NCBI RefSeq assembly: GCF_902459465.1
Contig: NC_047062.1
Span: 32,482,673 to 32,546,672, forward strand
Direction of reading: 5' to 3'
DNA length: 64,000 nucleotides
From: Asterias rubens
Lineage: Eukaryota; Echinodermata; Asteroidea; Forcipulatida; Asteriidae
Made by a program: the position numbers and the translations under genes. The notes beneath the pieces were generated by a model. It was not told where the DNA came from. It did not search any database and worked only from the letters and a program-made list of their open reading frames with translations. This document shows positions 33,476 to 44,092 of the stretch, one piece after another (the first letter of the stretch is position 1; the number at the start of each line of letters is the position of its first letter).

Positions 33476-36160
33476 TTGTGTCATGACCGGGATGGGAACC
33501 CCCATCCCGATGACAACCACGAGAAAGTTTAGTTAGATGCTCTAAACTGCTCGGTATTGACACTCACGTGGCTTAACATGAGCTTGTTGCAAGGAAATAC
33601 ATCAAAAGTCATCGCACGCTTATGGTGGCCTTTAACTATATTAAATGCATTATCTAAAATGCAACTGAAGGAGAGCTGCAACAGTGTCTCTTCCATTATG
33701 CAATTACCCCCCAAGGTTGACACACTACTAAATGAGTAATATAACTCGTGTGGCCTTTGATCGGTGTATTCCAGCCCTAAAGTTCGCAAAATAACCCCAT
33801 GAATTATACAAAGGTTCCATTAGGTACTGGCTCCCAAGTACGCATGAAAGTTTAATGGGCGTGGAATTTATACCAATATACGGGGTTTTGGGTTTCAGGA
33901 TAGCAGCCTTTAGCCTTCAAGGTTGCCATATTCATTTTGATTGACCATTGCAACGGGAGGAGCATTGGAGACCTCAGAACTTAGCATAGACTGTCAACCT
34001 TTTTCTTCTTTATATCTTGATGGTTGCGATTTTGAGATGTTGCCGAACATGGAGCGATTATGTTCAGGAAGGAGTAACAATCATGATTAGGAATACACCA
34101 TCTGGAACGTAACTGACATTAACGTTTCTCAGATTCAAATTTTGGGGCATATGGTTAATTTGTTTTACATAACAACATTCGAAATGAAATGTTCGTTTAA
34201 TGCTTTATAAAAACGTAATAACCAAACGTATACATTGAGTAGGTCATTTAAACTCTTAATTTTCATGAAGATACACTTTATGCAAGGCATTTAACCGATA
34301 TATTTGTTATATTTATCTTTTGATGTAGGTAGTAGTTTAGGTAGTTGATTTTTTTTTTTAAATTTTCCGAAAAATTTAAATTACACAAAAATAAAAAAAT
34401 AAAAAATTACTTCACTGTGGTAATGTATTCCCTTTTGAACTATTCAGGTTTGGTTTACATGTTAATTTCTCCCGTGTTTGAGCAATAACTGCCGCGAGCG
34501 AACGTGCCGAAGAACGGCGCTTTGGTCCGCTCATGTAAGTCCATCAGCAGCTGGTAATGTAACAGCTAGCCCCGGTCTACCCAAGACTGTTTGCTCTGTC
34601 GCTACATCTCGTCCTGCAACATTGACGTTCGTGCGCCCTATTGTTTAGTTAACACGCTCCAACGCAATCACTCGGTGTCAAGTGACGCTAAATTGGAGTT
34701 TTTATGAGATTAGATGGCGGGTGGCTGTGCCAGTCCTTGCTCTGGTGGGCGTGTGTATGGAGGGCCCCGTTTCCTGAACATCGTGACTGGTTTAATAAGA
34801 AAACAGCTTTAAATATTTATGTATTCACAACAACAGTCTGACGTTTTGATCCTAGCAGATTCTTCCTCGAAAGGCTAAGACAACCAGCAAGCAGAAACAG
34901 ATACACTGGTGCAACCAAAGCAGTCAAGTGGAAATAGATGAAAGAACACAGAGGAAGCAGGTGGTGAACAAAGAGGGCGCTAGCAGAAGGGGGGTGAGAT
35001 AGCCTGAACATCTGAAGTCACACTTCAAGGCTCACGAATAAGACCAGAGAGTGGCCTCTGTCATGGTCATCCTTACCCTTCACCTAGATTCATATGCAGA
35101 CGACCGCAAGTGCAGCTACAAAACGTCACCTCGGACCAATCAATCAAAACACAGAAACAGACTGTTATACGTCACTGCACGTTTATCCAATGAAATGATC
35201 AAATTCAACGAAATCACTGGTTCTAAAAAGCAAGTACTACATGTCTTTATCAGTCAGGGGACCAGTCGAGTTTTACCACAGAAGGTAGGGATTTGGGTAT
35301 GAGGCAAACTGGAGGGAGAAAATATGTGTGGTTAAAAAGGAGACAGTAAAGACAAAACGTTCTTCCTTCTGGGATGATCATACCACTATACACACCATAT
35401 CCATATCCACAGTTTCTCCCTACTCGGACAAACACACACATCCGGACAGTAACCTAACAAATCGATTTATGACTAAAAATATGCAAACAAGTAAATGAGT
35501 ACGGTACCACATCGTCATATATTCATGTTCACCATAGTCAGCATCTTCCATTACAACAATAATTTCATATAGCCTAACAAATTCCTGCAGAAATGAGCAG
35601 GATACCAGTCACAAGTTGTACAAGTCGACATGGTAGTTTGGCCGGCAACATTTTTTTCCGGTAATGATAATTGCGGCGTGCTAAGCTAGTTTTCGTGATT
35701 TAACAGCTCGATGAAATTAGGCCTTGTTCTGACCTACATATTATTCCCCTCCACTTCTTTGCAATTTAATTTATTTCCACATGAATAGTTTTGATTCGAT
35801 TTTAAATGATATACATCTTTCGGCCGGCCTTGTCAATGACAGGCATCCAAGATTTGCAATCGACCGGGAAACGTATAGATTTAGGCACGTCTTTTATGTT
35901 AATGTCAGCTAATAAACCACTCTGTGGATTACTGTGGACAAAATCGTTCACGATCGATGGCCATTTTTTTCATCGTAGGAACAATTACTCCTTAATTGGA
36001 GCGTAAAAGACACTGTTTTTCACCACTCACTGACTAATTGGATAGTCATTTAGCCTCTAGAGAATAAATGGATATAATATTTGGTCAATTTCCGTTGATA
36101 CGGTGTACGGCCAGATGAGTGTTGCTTAGTATATATCAACGATTACGCGACATCAACATG
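33476..36160. other. Intergenic stretch, no gene recognised
   Basis: The segment has short open frames only. 34450-34760 is more CpG-rich than its neighbours and contains one donor-like ATGTAAGT, which could mark an undetected 5' exon, but I cannot support a gene. No tRNA or clear repeat is seen. Confidence 0.5.
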
Positions 36161-36164
36161 CACC

Positions 36165-36171
36165 ATATAAA
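36165..36171 (+). promoter_or_regulatory. TATA box of GPCR gene 1
   Basis: TATAAAG lies within CACCATATAAAGCC, 76 bp before the ATG at 36247, which gives a plausible start site near 36195 and a short leader. Confidence 0.45.
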
Positions 36172-36246
36172 GCCTAGACCCAAAGACACAACTTTATCAG
36201 CTAAGGGATAGCATTCATAACGGGGCAGCTACTACCAATATTCCTG

Positions 36247-36955
36247 ATGGATCAAATAAATATCTCTGTTGGATCCTTTCCCTTTACTGGAGAAGGACAA
36301 AGTGATGGAGATGCAACACCAGACGTCAGTGATGGTTTCTCTAAATTCATCTTAGCTCTCTACTGTCTTATCTGCGTGGTTGGTATCACTGGTAATTTAT
36401 TGGTTGCCATCGTACTCCTCCGTGTGCCGTCCCTGCGGTCTAATACCAGTGATTTCTTAGTGCATCTCTCCATTGTAGATTTCACGATCTGTGTTCTGGT
36501 CATCCCATATTACCTAGCACCTAAACCTAACCCTTCTACGAATAGTGGCTTCTTTGGTGTGGTGTGGTGCCGAGTTTACACCTCCGAGCTCTTGTTCTGG
36601 TTCTTCACGATGACGTCAATCTTGGGTTTGACAGTGGTCAATTTGGAGCGCTATGTAGCCATCGTCCACCCACACAAATACAAGATTCTTTTCACCAAAC
36701 GAAAAAAATACATCATGATTGCTGGATGTTGGATTTTTGCCGCAATTTCAAGATCTTATTTCATCTTTACTCATGAAGAAGATGAAGTAGTGGGATGCCA
36801 TTTTAAAGTATGGGTCAACAGAGGAGCTCAGGCGGCATTTGGTCTGTACAGTTTCACATTCAACTTCTTCGTTCCATTCATTGTGATGTTTTTTGCGCAA
36901 CTTAAAGTTATATCATCGCTCAACAGACAAGTGAAGATGTTAACTACTCGAACAG
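36247..36955 (+). CDS. GPCR 1 exon 1 (N-tail to TM5/loop 3)
   Basis: Starts at the first in-frame ATG (MDQINISV) and ends at a GTTAGT donor. Encodes residues 1-236 plus the first base of codon 237. Confidence 0.92.
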
Positions 36956-39900
36956 GTTAGTAAATACCAATGTATTGTCGTGGGTTCGAATCCCCCCGAG
37001 AAATATGCCTGTGGATTTGTTTTCACAGAACTCTGGAAAGTACTGAGTCTCCAGTGCTTACACACATCGGTGTAAGGGTCAAACCTAAACCAAATCTTGT
37101 TTTGGGGCTAATGAGGATAAAGACAAATTAGCAAAAAGTGCTTAATATTGTTTTTAATCATGCTTTACGTAACGCAGCGCATGCCACAATTTGGTAGAAC
37201 GAATAATGAGAAACTAGAAATTGAGTATAGAAGTAAATTGCAGGTACAACCATATACGATCTCTTTTGAGCGAGTGTTGGCTCCACGTTTTGAACAGTGT
37301 GGTCTCGATATTTTGAGAATACTGTTCTAAAGGAGGAGAATACTGTACGAACCGTCGAGTCCACAACGGCTATTTTCAGAAACAACACTCCCTCAAAAGA
37401 GATCTTATATACTATGGTTGTACCCGCAAGTTTACTATTCGGTATTTAAAGTTACTTCTTATTTTTTCCGCAACAGAAGAGGTTCAAACACCATTTAGAA
37501 GCCGAGTATTCGTGAAAACGGACACAGAAGTGTTCCAATGGAGACAAAAGAAACACTCACTTGTTGATATACCAAAATGACCTTGTATGTTATTATAATG
37601 CATTCGTAGTAAAATATTATAGTACTACAATTAACTTAATTCGATCCTTGATGAAGGATAACCAAGCCTAAGACCAAGGGCAACATAGTACATGGTCCCT
37701 GTGACCTCCGTATACTACCGTCTGAAATGAACCATTTCAAATTAATGATTAACAAAATTGCGCGAAGATTATTAGTTTTCGTCATGTGGTTCCTCATATG
37801 AGATGATTTGTTAATAATGGTTGATCTAGATATCAATAGTAAACCAGAAGGTTGTGTGGCATCTGAATGGCACACGAACAATAAGATATTGACAAAATAA
37901 GGAGCTAGCCAATATAGGGGTCAGACTGGATAGCTCAGAGCGCCGGTACATTAATCCGGGGTCGTTCGTTCAAATCCTGCTACAGTCAATGTTTCTTTGT
38001 TTAACCCTAAATTAATGTTTTATTTAATGTGAGTCGGTTACTTCTGATTAAGTTTGTTTTCTGACATTTGGTCAATTTACAAACTACATTACGGGAAACA
38101 TAAATTTCACAAATGAGATTTAAACAATGTTTGCGGTAACACCATGTAATGATACTCTCTAAATGAGTGGGTAGCTCTGAAAAAAAATGTTGGTTCAACT
38201 CGACGTTTCGATCAGTATGCTCTGATCGTCTTCTGGAGAAAGCAATCTGAGATGGTTTACTACAGAAATCAAAATAAAATATTACACAGGTTGTGTGAAA
38301 TATTACGAGTTTGCAATGTTGTATACAACCTTCACGAACTATATAAAGTTTTACATAATGCAGGCCGGGTAAATGTTTTCATAAATGTTTTTTTTTTTTT
38401 AATCTTTAATTAAAACAATCAATAAATATATTACCTTTTTGCTATGTAAACACGAGTTAATTAAGTTTTATTGATTTAATTGATAAGAAAATACTTCATA
38501 TTTGGGTACAATACTAAACCTTTACAAATTTCAAAGGCTGTTTCTGTAGTTGTGTAAATGTTAGCCAGTTACTCGTTTAACAGTTGCGAAACGGGTGGTA
38601 CATATTAAAAAATAAAATAGTGTCGGCCAAATAACTGTGGGTCATAGGTATCGTAAGGTATGGGCTTGCTTGGTGACAACAGAATTCTTGCGAGGAGAAT
38701 ATTGTACCAATCTCTTCTTTGAAAGAGCCGATTGGTGTTGACCTTTTATTTTAGTTTTAAACTACCAATGGCGAAACCTCCGTGTTGCAGAGTCAATGTA
38801 TGGCAAGCCTGACTCTATATTCAACTCGAACAGAATAAGTACTCCGAAGCCAAATTCTCTCGTGCAACTTTACACTCATAGTATTATTTTTGTTGTAAAA
38901 AATACGACGTGACACAAGGGATAATTTCGATGATGCTTTTCAAGAAATGATAATTCAACATTAGATTATCAATCAGTCCCTATTCATTTCAAGGCGTTTT
39001 GCATCTGTCTTTAGCTTGCTTAGAGAGCCACAATATCGTGGCCCCCGGGCTGGATGTATAACGATTTTCGGTTTCGAAATGGTTTATTCGTCCGAACTCA
39101 GGCTTGGTACGTCCATCGTTTGACATATTATTTGTGACACTGAAACATGCCAAAATTCGGCAAGGGGGTATTTTGGGAACGGATTTGAAGTCATGGTATA
39201 GTTGGCAGATATCGCCGGGCGTGAAGTAAACGTTTTAAACTAGTTATTCACTTTATGCAAATCTTAATTTGCAATGTGAATAATTATTTCTAAACGTTTA
39301 TTCCACGTCCGATGTTCTACTTTCCCACCATGACTTCAACTACGTACCCAAAATACCGCCTTGTCAAATTTCATTTTGCCCAGAATTATTCAAAACACCA
39401 TGTAGTAGGCCCTAAACTGCAGATGGACATTTCTTGATAAGGTCCATCCCGGGAGCCACGATATCAAAGTGGCCCCCTAAAGAAGCAAAAGATAGAACAT
39501 GAAAAAAGGCAGAGGATATCTTTGACAAGCGAATAAATAACCACTCCTCGGTTGAAGTACCATCGGTACTTGAACATTGACACCGCCTTTAAGAGGGGAT
39601 TCATAAGAAAGACATTCAGAATAGACCTTTCAAACGCAACGCCACAGCGCAAATACTTTTAATCGGTACGTAGACAAAACTCAACTGTGGCAGAATTTCA
39701 GACGACACTATTGTTATTTTTTCATATCTCATAATAATATACGATTATAGTTATAGCATGACTTATTGTTGTGATTGTGAAATGATCAAATATTTATCAT
39801 CATTCAATTTGTACGTAATAATATAAAATTGTCTCACAGTAAAAATCGTGTACAAAACCATTGGGAACTAGGCCACATAGGAAAGAAACAAATATATCTG

Positions 39901-40737
39901 GACATAAATAAAATCCCTAGTGATCCACTAATGGGTAACAAACACTAAACATTTTCACACTGTGTCTCCTATCCCCGTGGATACAGCCCGGGGATTGTTT
40001 TTACCCCGCGGTTACCACTTCCACACTACCACGAGGTTCCGGTTGCACGTTTCAAGAAACCCCAGGGTTTTACCGCATACCCCTATCAGAGCATGGGTGG
40101 CTATTTCCCGGGGTATGGCAATTTGCCGGGGCAGACAGAGGGCAGGCCGGGGGAATCACGACCATAGTGTGAAAAAGATGGCCGTGATTCCCAGGGGCAA
40201 CCCTGGGGTAACGAGTAGTGTGAAAAGACGTTGCTTCCTGAATCCTATTGAAATGAAGTCATAGGCAACACAGGTTGGATTCGAACCCACGACCGTCATT
40301 GTTTAAAATCAGAATGAAAGGAATCTGTGGAAATATTATGTAATTTTTTTATAAAAATTGTTTTAATGTTATCTACAGCTTCTTTGGGAGTGGATCCAAG
40401 CGACCAGCGTGAGATGTGGCAACTCCGAGCCTCCCAAACCCTGGTGAGGACACTCCTAGCCTGCGTCATCACATTCGGTGTATGTTGGATTCCAAACCAA
40501 GTCTGGTTCCTGCTCTTCAACTTCGGCGTTCCAATGGCTCCAGGTGGCCCTTTCCATCTGCTCACTGTCATCTTAGCCGTTGGTAATTCCTGCGTGAATC
40601 CAGTCATTTACACAATGACCAACAAGCCGTTCCGTAAAGGGATCAGGGCGCTGTTTTGTAAGCAGCGGGGTTCGAACCAGGTGGCTAACGGTGTTGCGAC
40701 TGGCACTGTGTCTGAGATCATCTCTACTGCCCAATAG
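36247..40737 (+). CDS. Class A (rhodopsin-like) GPCR, tandem paralog 1
   Basis: Two exons, 36247-36955 and 40379-40737, joined in phase 1 (ACA G / CT TCT), encode 355 residues. Seven-TM landmarks: GN at 49-50 (TM1), SIVDF around D78 (TM2), WC at 107-108 (TM3 disulfide), ERY at 134-136 in place of DRY, CW at 161-162 (TM4), C184 in loop 2, FGVCWIP at 269-275 (TM6) and NPVIY at 310-314 (TM7). N5 is a glycosylation sequon in a 34-residue N-tail. The receptor should sit in the plasma membrane and couple to G proteins. The fold resembles peptide- or amine-type receptors, but no ligand signature is evident, so it is an orphan. The intron falls in loop 3 and is swollen by SINE and MITE insertions. 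A close paralog lies 1.5 kb downstream. Confidence 0.93.
36963..37105 (+). mobile_element. tRNA-derived SINE, family S1, truncated, in GPCR 1 intron
   Basis: The B box (GTGGGTTCGAATCCCCC) and the family body (CTGGAAAGTACTGAGT, CAGTGCTTACACACATCGGT) are present. The A box is missing. It sits just after the GPCR 1 donor, at a position where GPCR 2 has no insertion. Confidence 0.75.
37233..37435. mobile_element. Foldback MITE in GPCR 1 intron
   Basis: The left arm GTAAATTGCAGGTACAACCA then GATCTCTTTTGAG is mirrored by the right arm CTCAAAAGAGATC then ATGGTTGTACCCGCAAGTTT. Arms are about 45 bp and total length about 203 bp. Confidence 0.85.
37917..37995 (+). repeat. tRNA-like SINE head in GPCR 1 intron
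   Basis: The sequence GACTGGATAGCTCAGAGCGC followed by CGTTCGTTCAAATCCTGCTA resembles a tRNA D arm and T arm, with A and B boxes correctly spaced. The downstream AATGTTTCTTTGTTTAACCC looks like a SINE body. Stem pairing is imperfect, so it is probably not a working tRNA. Confidence 0.5.
39027..39474. mobile_element. Large foldback element in GPCR 1 intron
   Basis: The left arm runs GCCACAATATCGTGGCCCCC ... GTATTTTGGGAACGGATTTG ... GAAGTCATGG ... AAACGTTTTAAACTAG. The right arm carries the inverted counterparts (CTAAACGTTTATTCCACGTC, CCATGACTTCAACTACGTAC, CCAAAATACC, ATCCCGGGAGCCACGATATC). Arms exceed 200 bp with scattered mismatches. No coding. Confidence 0.8.
39952..40227. mobile_element. 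GC-rich MITE with TTTTCACAC ends in GPCR 1 intron
   Basis: Begins TTTTCACACTGTGTCTCC and ends GGGGTAACGAGTAGTGTGAA then AA, an inverted terminal repeat. The interior has repeated CCGGGG and CCCCGG motifs and is far more GC-rich than the host intron. Confidence 0.8.
40379..40737 (+). CDS. GPCR 1 exon 2 (TM6, TM7, C-tail)
   Basis: The acceptor TTATCTACAG precedes CTTCTTTGGG. Encodes the end of loop 3, TM6 with CWIP, TM7 with NPVIY, a helix-8-like FRKGIRALF and a short tail ending STAQ then TAG. Confidence 0.92.
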
Positions 40738-41115
40738 AGAAATATTTTGATACATCAAACCCCTATCAGAAACAACCTCTTCCGTTGCAAGCAAAAGCAC
40801 ATCACTCCACAAAATAGACAACAGATAAATGTTTCTCAGATTGTGTATATTCATTGGGATTATTCTTTCTGCGTAGACATAACCACTCCGGATCTCACAA
40901 ATCTGACCACAAATGTAATTTCCACTGGTTAGTTTTATTGTGTGCATCTACATTTATATTAGGATTAAAACAACGGTTCCAAAACCAATACTTTACCATT
41001 AAGATCAATCTTAACTCTTTGTCAAATCAAGCCCTTGATCATTTTAGAGGGTTTCACTGCAGTATAGAAGCTATTTCCATTAAGCGCATTTCACGGAAGA
41101 CTAATTTGCCTTAAG

Positions 41116-41339
41116 CACTCTAAAAACCTCACTCTTCAATTAAATATTTACCCGGTTCCAGGTCCGGGGCTGACCCATGGGTCAATGTGACCCGAAATCT
41201 GTATAAAATGACCAAGAAATGAATCAACCTGACGCCAAATCCTAACTAAAACGGTTTCAGGGTCAGCATAAACTAGAACGGTTTGGCCCCTATGAGACCC
41301 GGGCTCTGAGTCAATTCTAACCCGACAGTTTTAAGAGTG
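41116..41339. mobile_element. MITE with CACTCTAAAAAC ends
   Basis: CACTCTAAAAAC at the left is mirrored by GTTTTAAGAGTG at the right. The interior is rich in GGGTCA and TGACCC motifs and has no coding capacity. Lies between the two GPCR genes. Confidence 0.65.
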
Positions 41340-41344
41340 ATGTG

Positions 41345-41520
41345 CTCCAAAGTCCCCGGAAAGTCAAGTTTCTCTAAAAGTACAAGCCCATAGTGAACCA
41401 CTTTGTCCCCGACAAATCAAGACTTCTCTAAAAGAAATAAGGCATATACGGTGAACCCCTTTGTCCCCAGAATGTCAAGACTTCTCTAAAAGTAGACCTG
41501 TTCGGTGAACCCCTTTTTCT
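41345..41520. repeat. Short tandem repeat, about 60-65 bp, 3 copies
   Basis: GTCCCCGGAAAGTCAAGTTTCTC, GTCCCCGACAAATCAAGACTTC and GTCCCCAGAATGTCAAGACT each precede TCTAAAAG and a GGTGAACC-like end. It lies between the GPCR genes. Confidence 0.75.
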
Positions 41521-42266
41521 TAATTATTGAAATGCACTTGGGTCTTATTGATCATGGCCATAACAAATTACTGGATCGAGTGTCGACAAAAGACATTGTC
41601 GCCGTATGAAAATGCTTTTATATCCAGCACTTCTATTTAACTTTGATCAACCAAAGGCCTTGTTTACCAAGATACAAATATAGCACAGACAAAGACTTCG
41701 TTAACGGGGACTGATCCTCCAGGGTTACAGAAGACAAAACGACTTCCAAATTAAATTGTTTGTCAATACAGAACAAAAATTAAGCCTATGATGCTTACTA
41801 CCATCAAGGGAAAATTGCATCGCGCTGGTCAAATTGTTTCTGATTAAACTAAAGTATTTTAGTCCAACCATTGATGTTTCGCCTTGATGGACTTGACTAG
41901 CGCTGACGAGCTGCGTTCTTGCATATGGTGTACTGATCACAAGATCACTGGGCAGGCCGGAGATGCAGTATGGCCTCGACTTGATAGATCGAAAGCCTTA
42001 TTGAAAAAATCCTTTAAGCCAGTCGCTTGCTTTTAAAGATTGATCATTTCTCGAGCCATGACAGTCACACAATAATTATTCAGTCAGTGTCTACCGTTCG
42101 GAAACCGTTGGTATCGCTTGCTATTACGAACTCACTGATTATTTTCAAGAAGAATAAACTACCGCTGAATTGTGTATCACTTAGGCACCCCCTATCATCA
42201 ATCGTGATTTTAGGGAGACTCCACTAACAGATCACTCCCGAATTGAGCTTTCTCTCAATATTCTTC

Positions 42267-42966
42267 ATGGAGCAGCTTAACCTATCTGATGTTTCCCTTT
42301 TGGAAATACAAAATGATGGAGAAACAACAACGGGAGATGGCGATGGTTTTGGCAAATGTGTTATAGCTCTCTACTGCCTGATCAGCATGCTTGGTATCAC
42401 TGGTAACTTACTGGTTGCCATCGTACTCCTCCGTGTGCCGTCCCTGCGGTCTAATACCAGTGATTTCTTGGTGCATCTCTCCATTGTAGATTTCACGATC
42501 TGTGCTCTGGTCATTCCGTATTTCCTAGCACCTAAGCCAAACCCTACTCCGAACCCTGGGTTTTTAGGTGTGGTGTGGTGTCGACTTTACAAGTCCGAGT
42601 TCCCGTTTTGGCTCTTCACGATGACGTCAGTCTTGGGTTTGACTGCGGTCAATTTGGAGCGCTATGTAGCCATCGTCTACCCACACAAATACAAGACAGT
42701 GTTCTCTAAACAAAATAAATATGCAGTTATTGCTGTCTGCTGGATGCTTGGAGGTATTACAAAGTTACAACATGTGATTTTGTACGAAGAAGATGAAGTT
42801 ATTGGTTGTCACCGAGACGGCTGGTCTAGCGGGGGAGCCCAGGCGGTATTTGGGTTGTACACTTTCACTGTCAGCTTCTTTGCTCCATTCATTGTGATGA
42901 TTCTTGCACAAGTGAAAGTTATCTCGACGCTGAACAGACAAGTGAAGGTGTTAACTGCTCGAACAG
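42267..42966 (+). CDS. GPCR 2 exon 1
   Basis: Encodes residues 1-233 plus the first base of codon 234. Ends at a GTTAGT donor at the same codon position as in paralog 1. Confidence 0.92.
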
Positions 42967-44062
42967 GTTAGTGAAAGATAAACTTTGTTGACGTTTGAGG
43001 TTTTTTTCGGAAATGAGCAAAACGTGGTTAATAGTGTTTTATAACCATGCTTTACTTGACGGAGCACATGCACACAAAATTCGTCGAAAGAAGAACAATA
43101 AAACACTAAAAAGTACGTGATCTTTGCAAAAGATTGCATAAATTGACATTAGAACCTTGAGCTCTGCGCCCAACCCCTCCCCCCCAAAAAAAATCATTTT
43201 CTTAAACACTTTAAAAACACTGTGGGTGGACGTGTGTAAGTCCACATAGTGTTTCAAGTCTCTTTATTATATTCTCGGCGGATCAGATTAATTTTTGAGG
43301 TCCTATTGTTGCTCTATTATTCCCTTTTGTGAAGAATTCCCATGTGGGGTCCATTATTTCATTGTATAAAAGACATACAGGACACTCTTCCGGTAAAACC
43401 ACACCCACATCCACACTCCCCAGCCAGCCGTATAGGTGTGTAAACACCTGCAATCGTCGGAGACCTCCTATTATCAATTTGTTGTGTGTAATCCCTTTGG
43501 TTTTGCACACTCTCTTATTGGTCGCCTTTCTCCACCGACCAGCGACCATGATAATGTCCTCTTTTGATATGGGTTCCTGGTTTGAATGTGACTGCAAATA
43601 ATACCCACACAAATATGGGCGTCCAATAATTGATGGATTTCAATTTTTTTTTTACAATCAACGTTCAACAATAAGTAACTGTGCATGATGATTTCACTGT
43701 TTATTGCAGCCACTTCAGGTTTAAATCCAAGCGACCAGCGTGAGATGTGGCAGCTCCGAGCCTCCCAAACCCTGGTGAAGACACTCCTGGCCTGCGTCAT
43801 CACATTCGGTGTATGCTGGACTCCAAGTCATATCTGGTTCCTGCTCTTCAACTTCGGTGTTCCAATGGCCCCAGGTCGCCCTCCCCATCGTCTGACTATT
43901 ATCTTAGCCGTTGGTAACTCCTGTGTGAATCCAGTCATTTACACAATGACCAACAAGCCGTTCCGTAAAGGGATCAGGGAGCTGTTTTCTAAGCAGTGGG
44001 GTTCGAACCAGGTGGTTGACGGTGTAGCGACCGGCACTGCGTCTGAGACCATTTCGGTTTAA
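42267..44062 (+). CDS. Class A (rhodopsin-like) GPCR, tandem paralog 2
   Basis: Exons 42267-42966 and 43710-44062 join in phase 1 (ACA G / CC ACT), giving 350 residues. The ATG at 42267 (MEQLNLSDVS) is chosen because it aligns with MDQINIS of paralog 1; the frame extends upstream but without another ATG. All landmarks are kept: GN in TM1, SIVDF in TM2, WC before TM3, ERY at 131-133, a loop 2 cysteine in VIGC, VCWTP in TM6 and NPVIY in TM7. N5 is a sequon. TM1-TM2 and TM6-TM7 are nearly identical to paralog 1 at the DNA level, while TM4, loop 2 and TM5 differ most, which is where ligand contacts often lie. Orphan; ligand unknown. Confidence 0.93.
43205..43605. repeat. Dispersed repeat in GPCR 2 intron, shared with SEL1L intron 9
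   Basis: Shared blocks in the same order are GTGGACGTGTG / GTGGACTTGTG, CATAGTGTTTCAAGTC, GTGTGTAAACACCTGCAATC and GGTTTGAATGTG / GGTTTGAGTGTG. The second copy is at 56955-57235. The boundaries are approximate and no terminal repeat is obvious. Confidence 0.6.
43710..44062 (+). CDS. GPCR 2 exon 2
   Basis: The acceptor TTTATTGCAG precedes CCACTTCAGG. Encodes TM6 and TM7 (VCWTP, NPVIY), helix-8-like FRKGIRELF and a tail ending ETISV then TAA. An ATTAAA possible polyadenylation signal lies at 44087. Confidence 0.92.
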
Positions 44063-44092
44063 TTGCATATTGCGAACCGTTCATACATTAAA

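Noticed and set aside
38185-38235. Penelope-like element terminus suggested by CGACGTTTCGATCAG and CTGATCGTCTTCTGGAG
   Set aside because: The motif is reminiscent of retroelement ends, but only about 50 bp are recognisable and no coding or partner repeat is seen.
42243-42266. Earlier start for GPCR 2 at 42243
   Set aside because: The codon is TTG. The ATG at 42267 aligns with the start of paralog 1.
43283-43612. 109-codon and 90-codon ORFs in GPCR 2 intron
   Set aside because: They lie in a dispersed repeat shared with sel1l intron 9 and have no family similarity.
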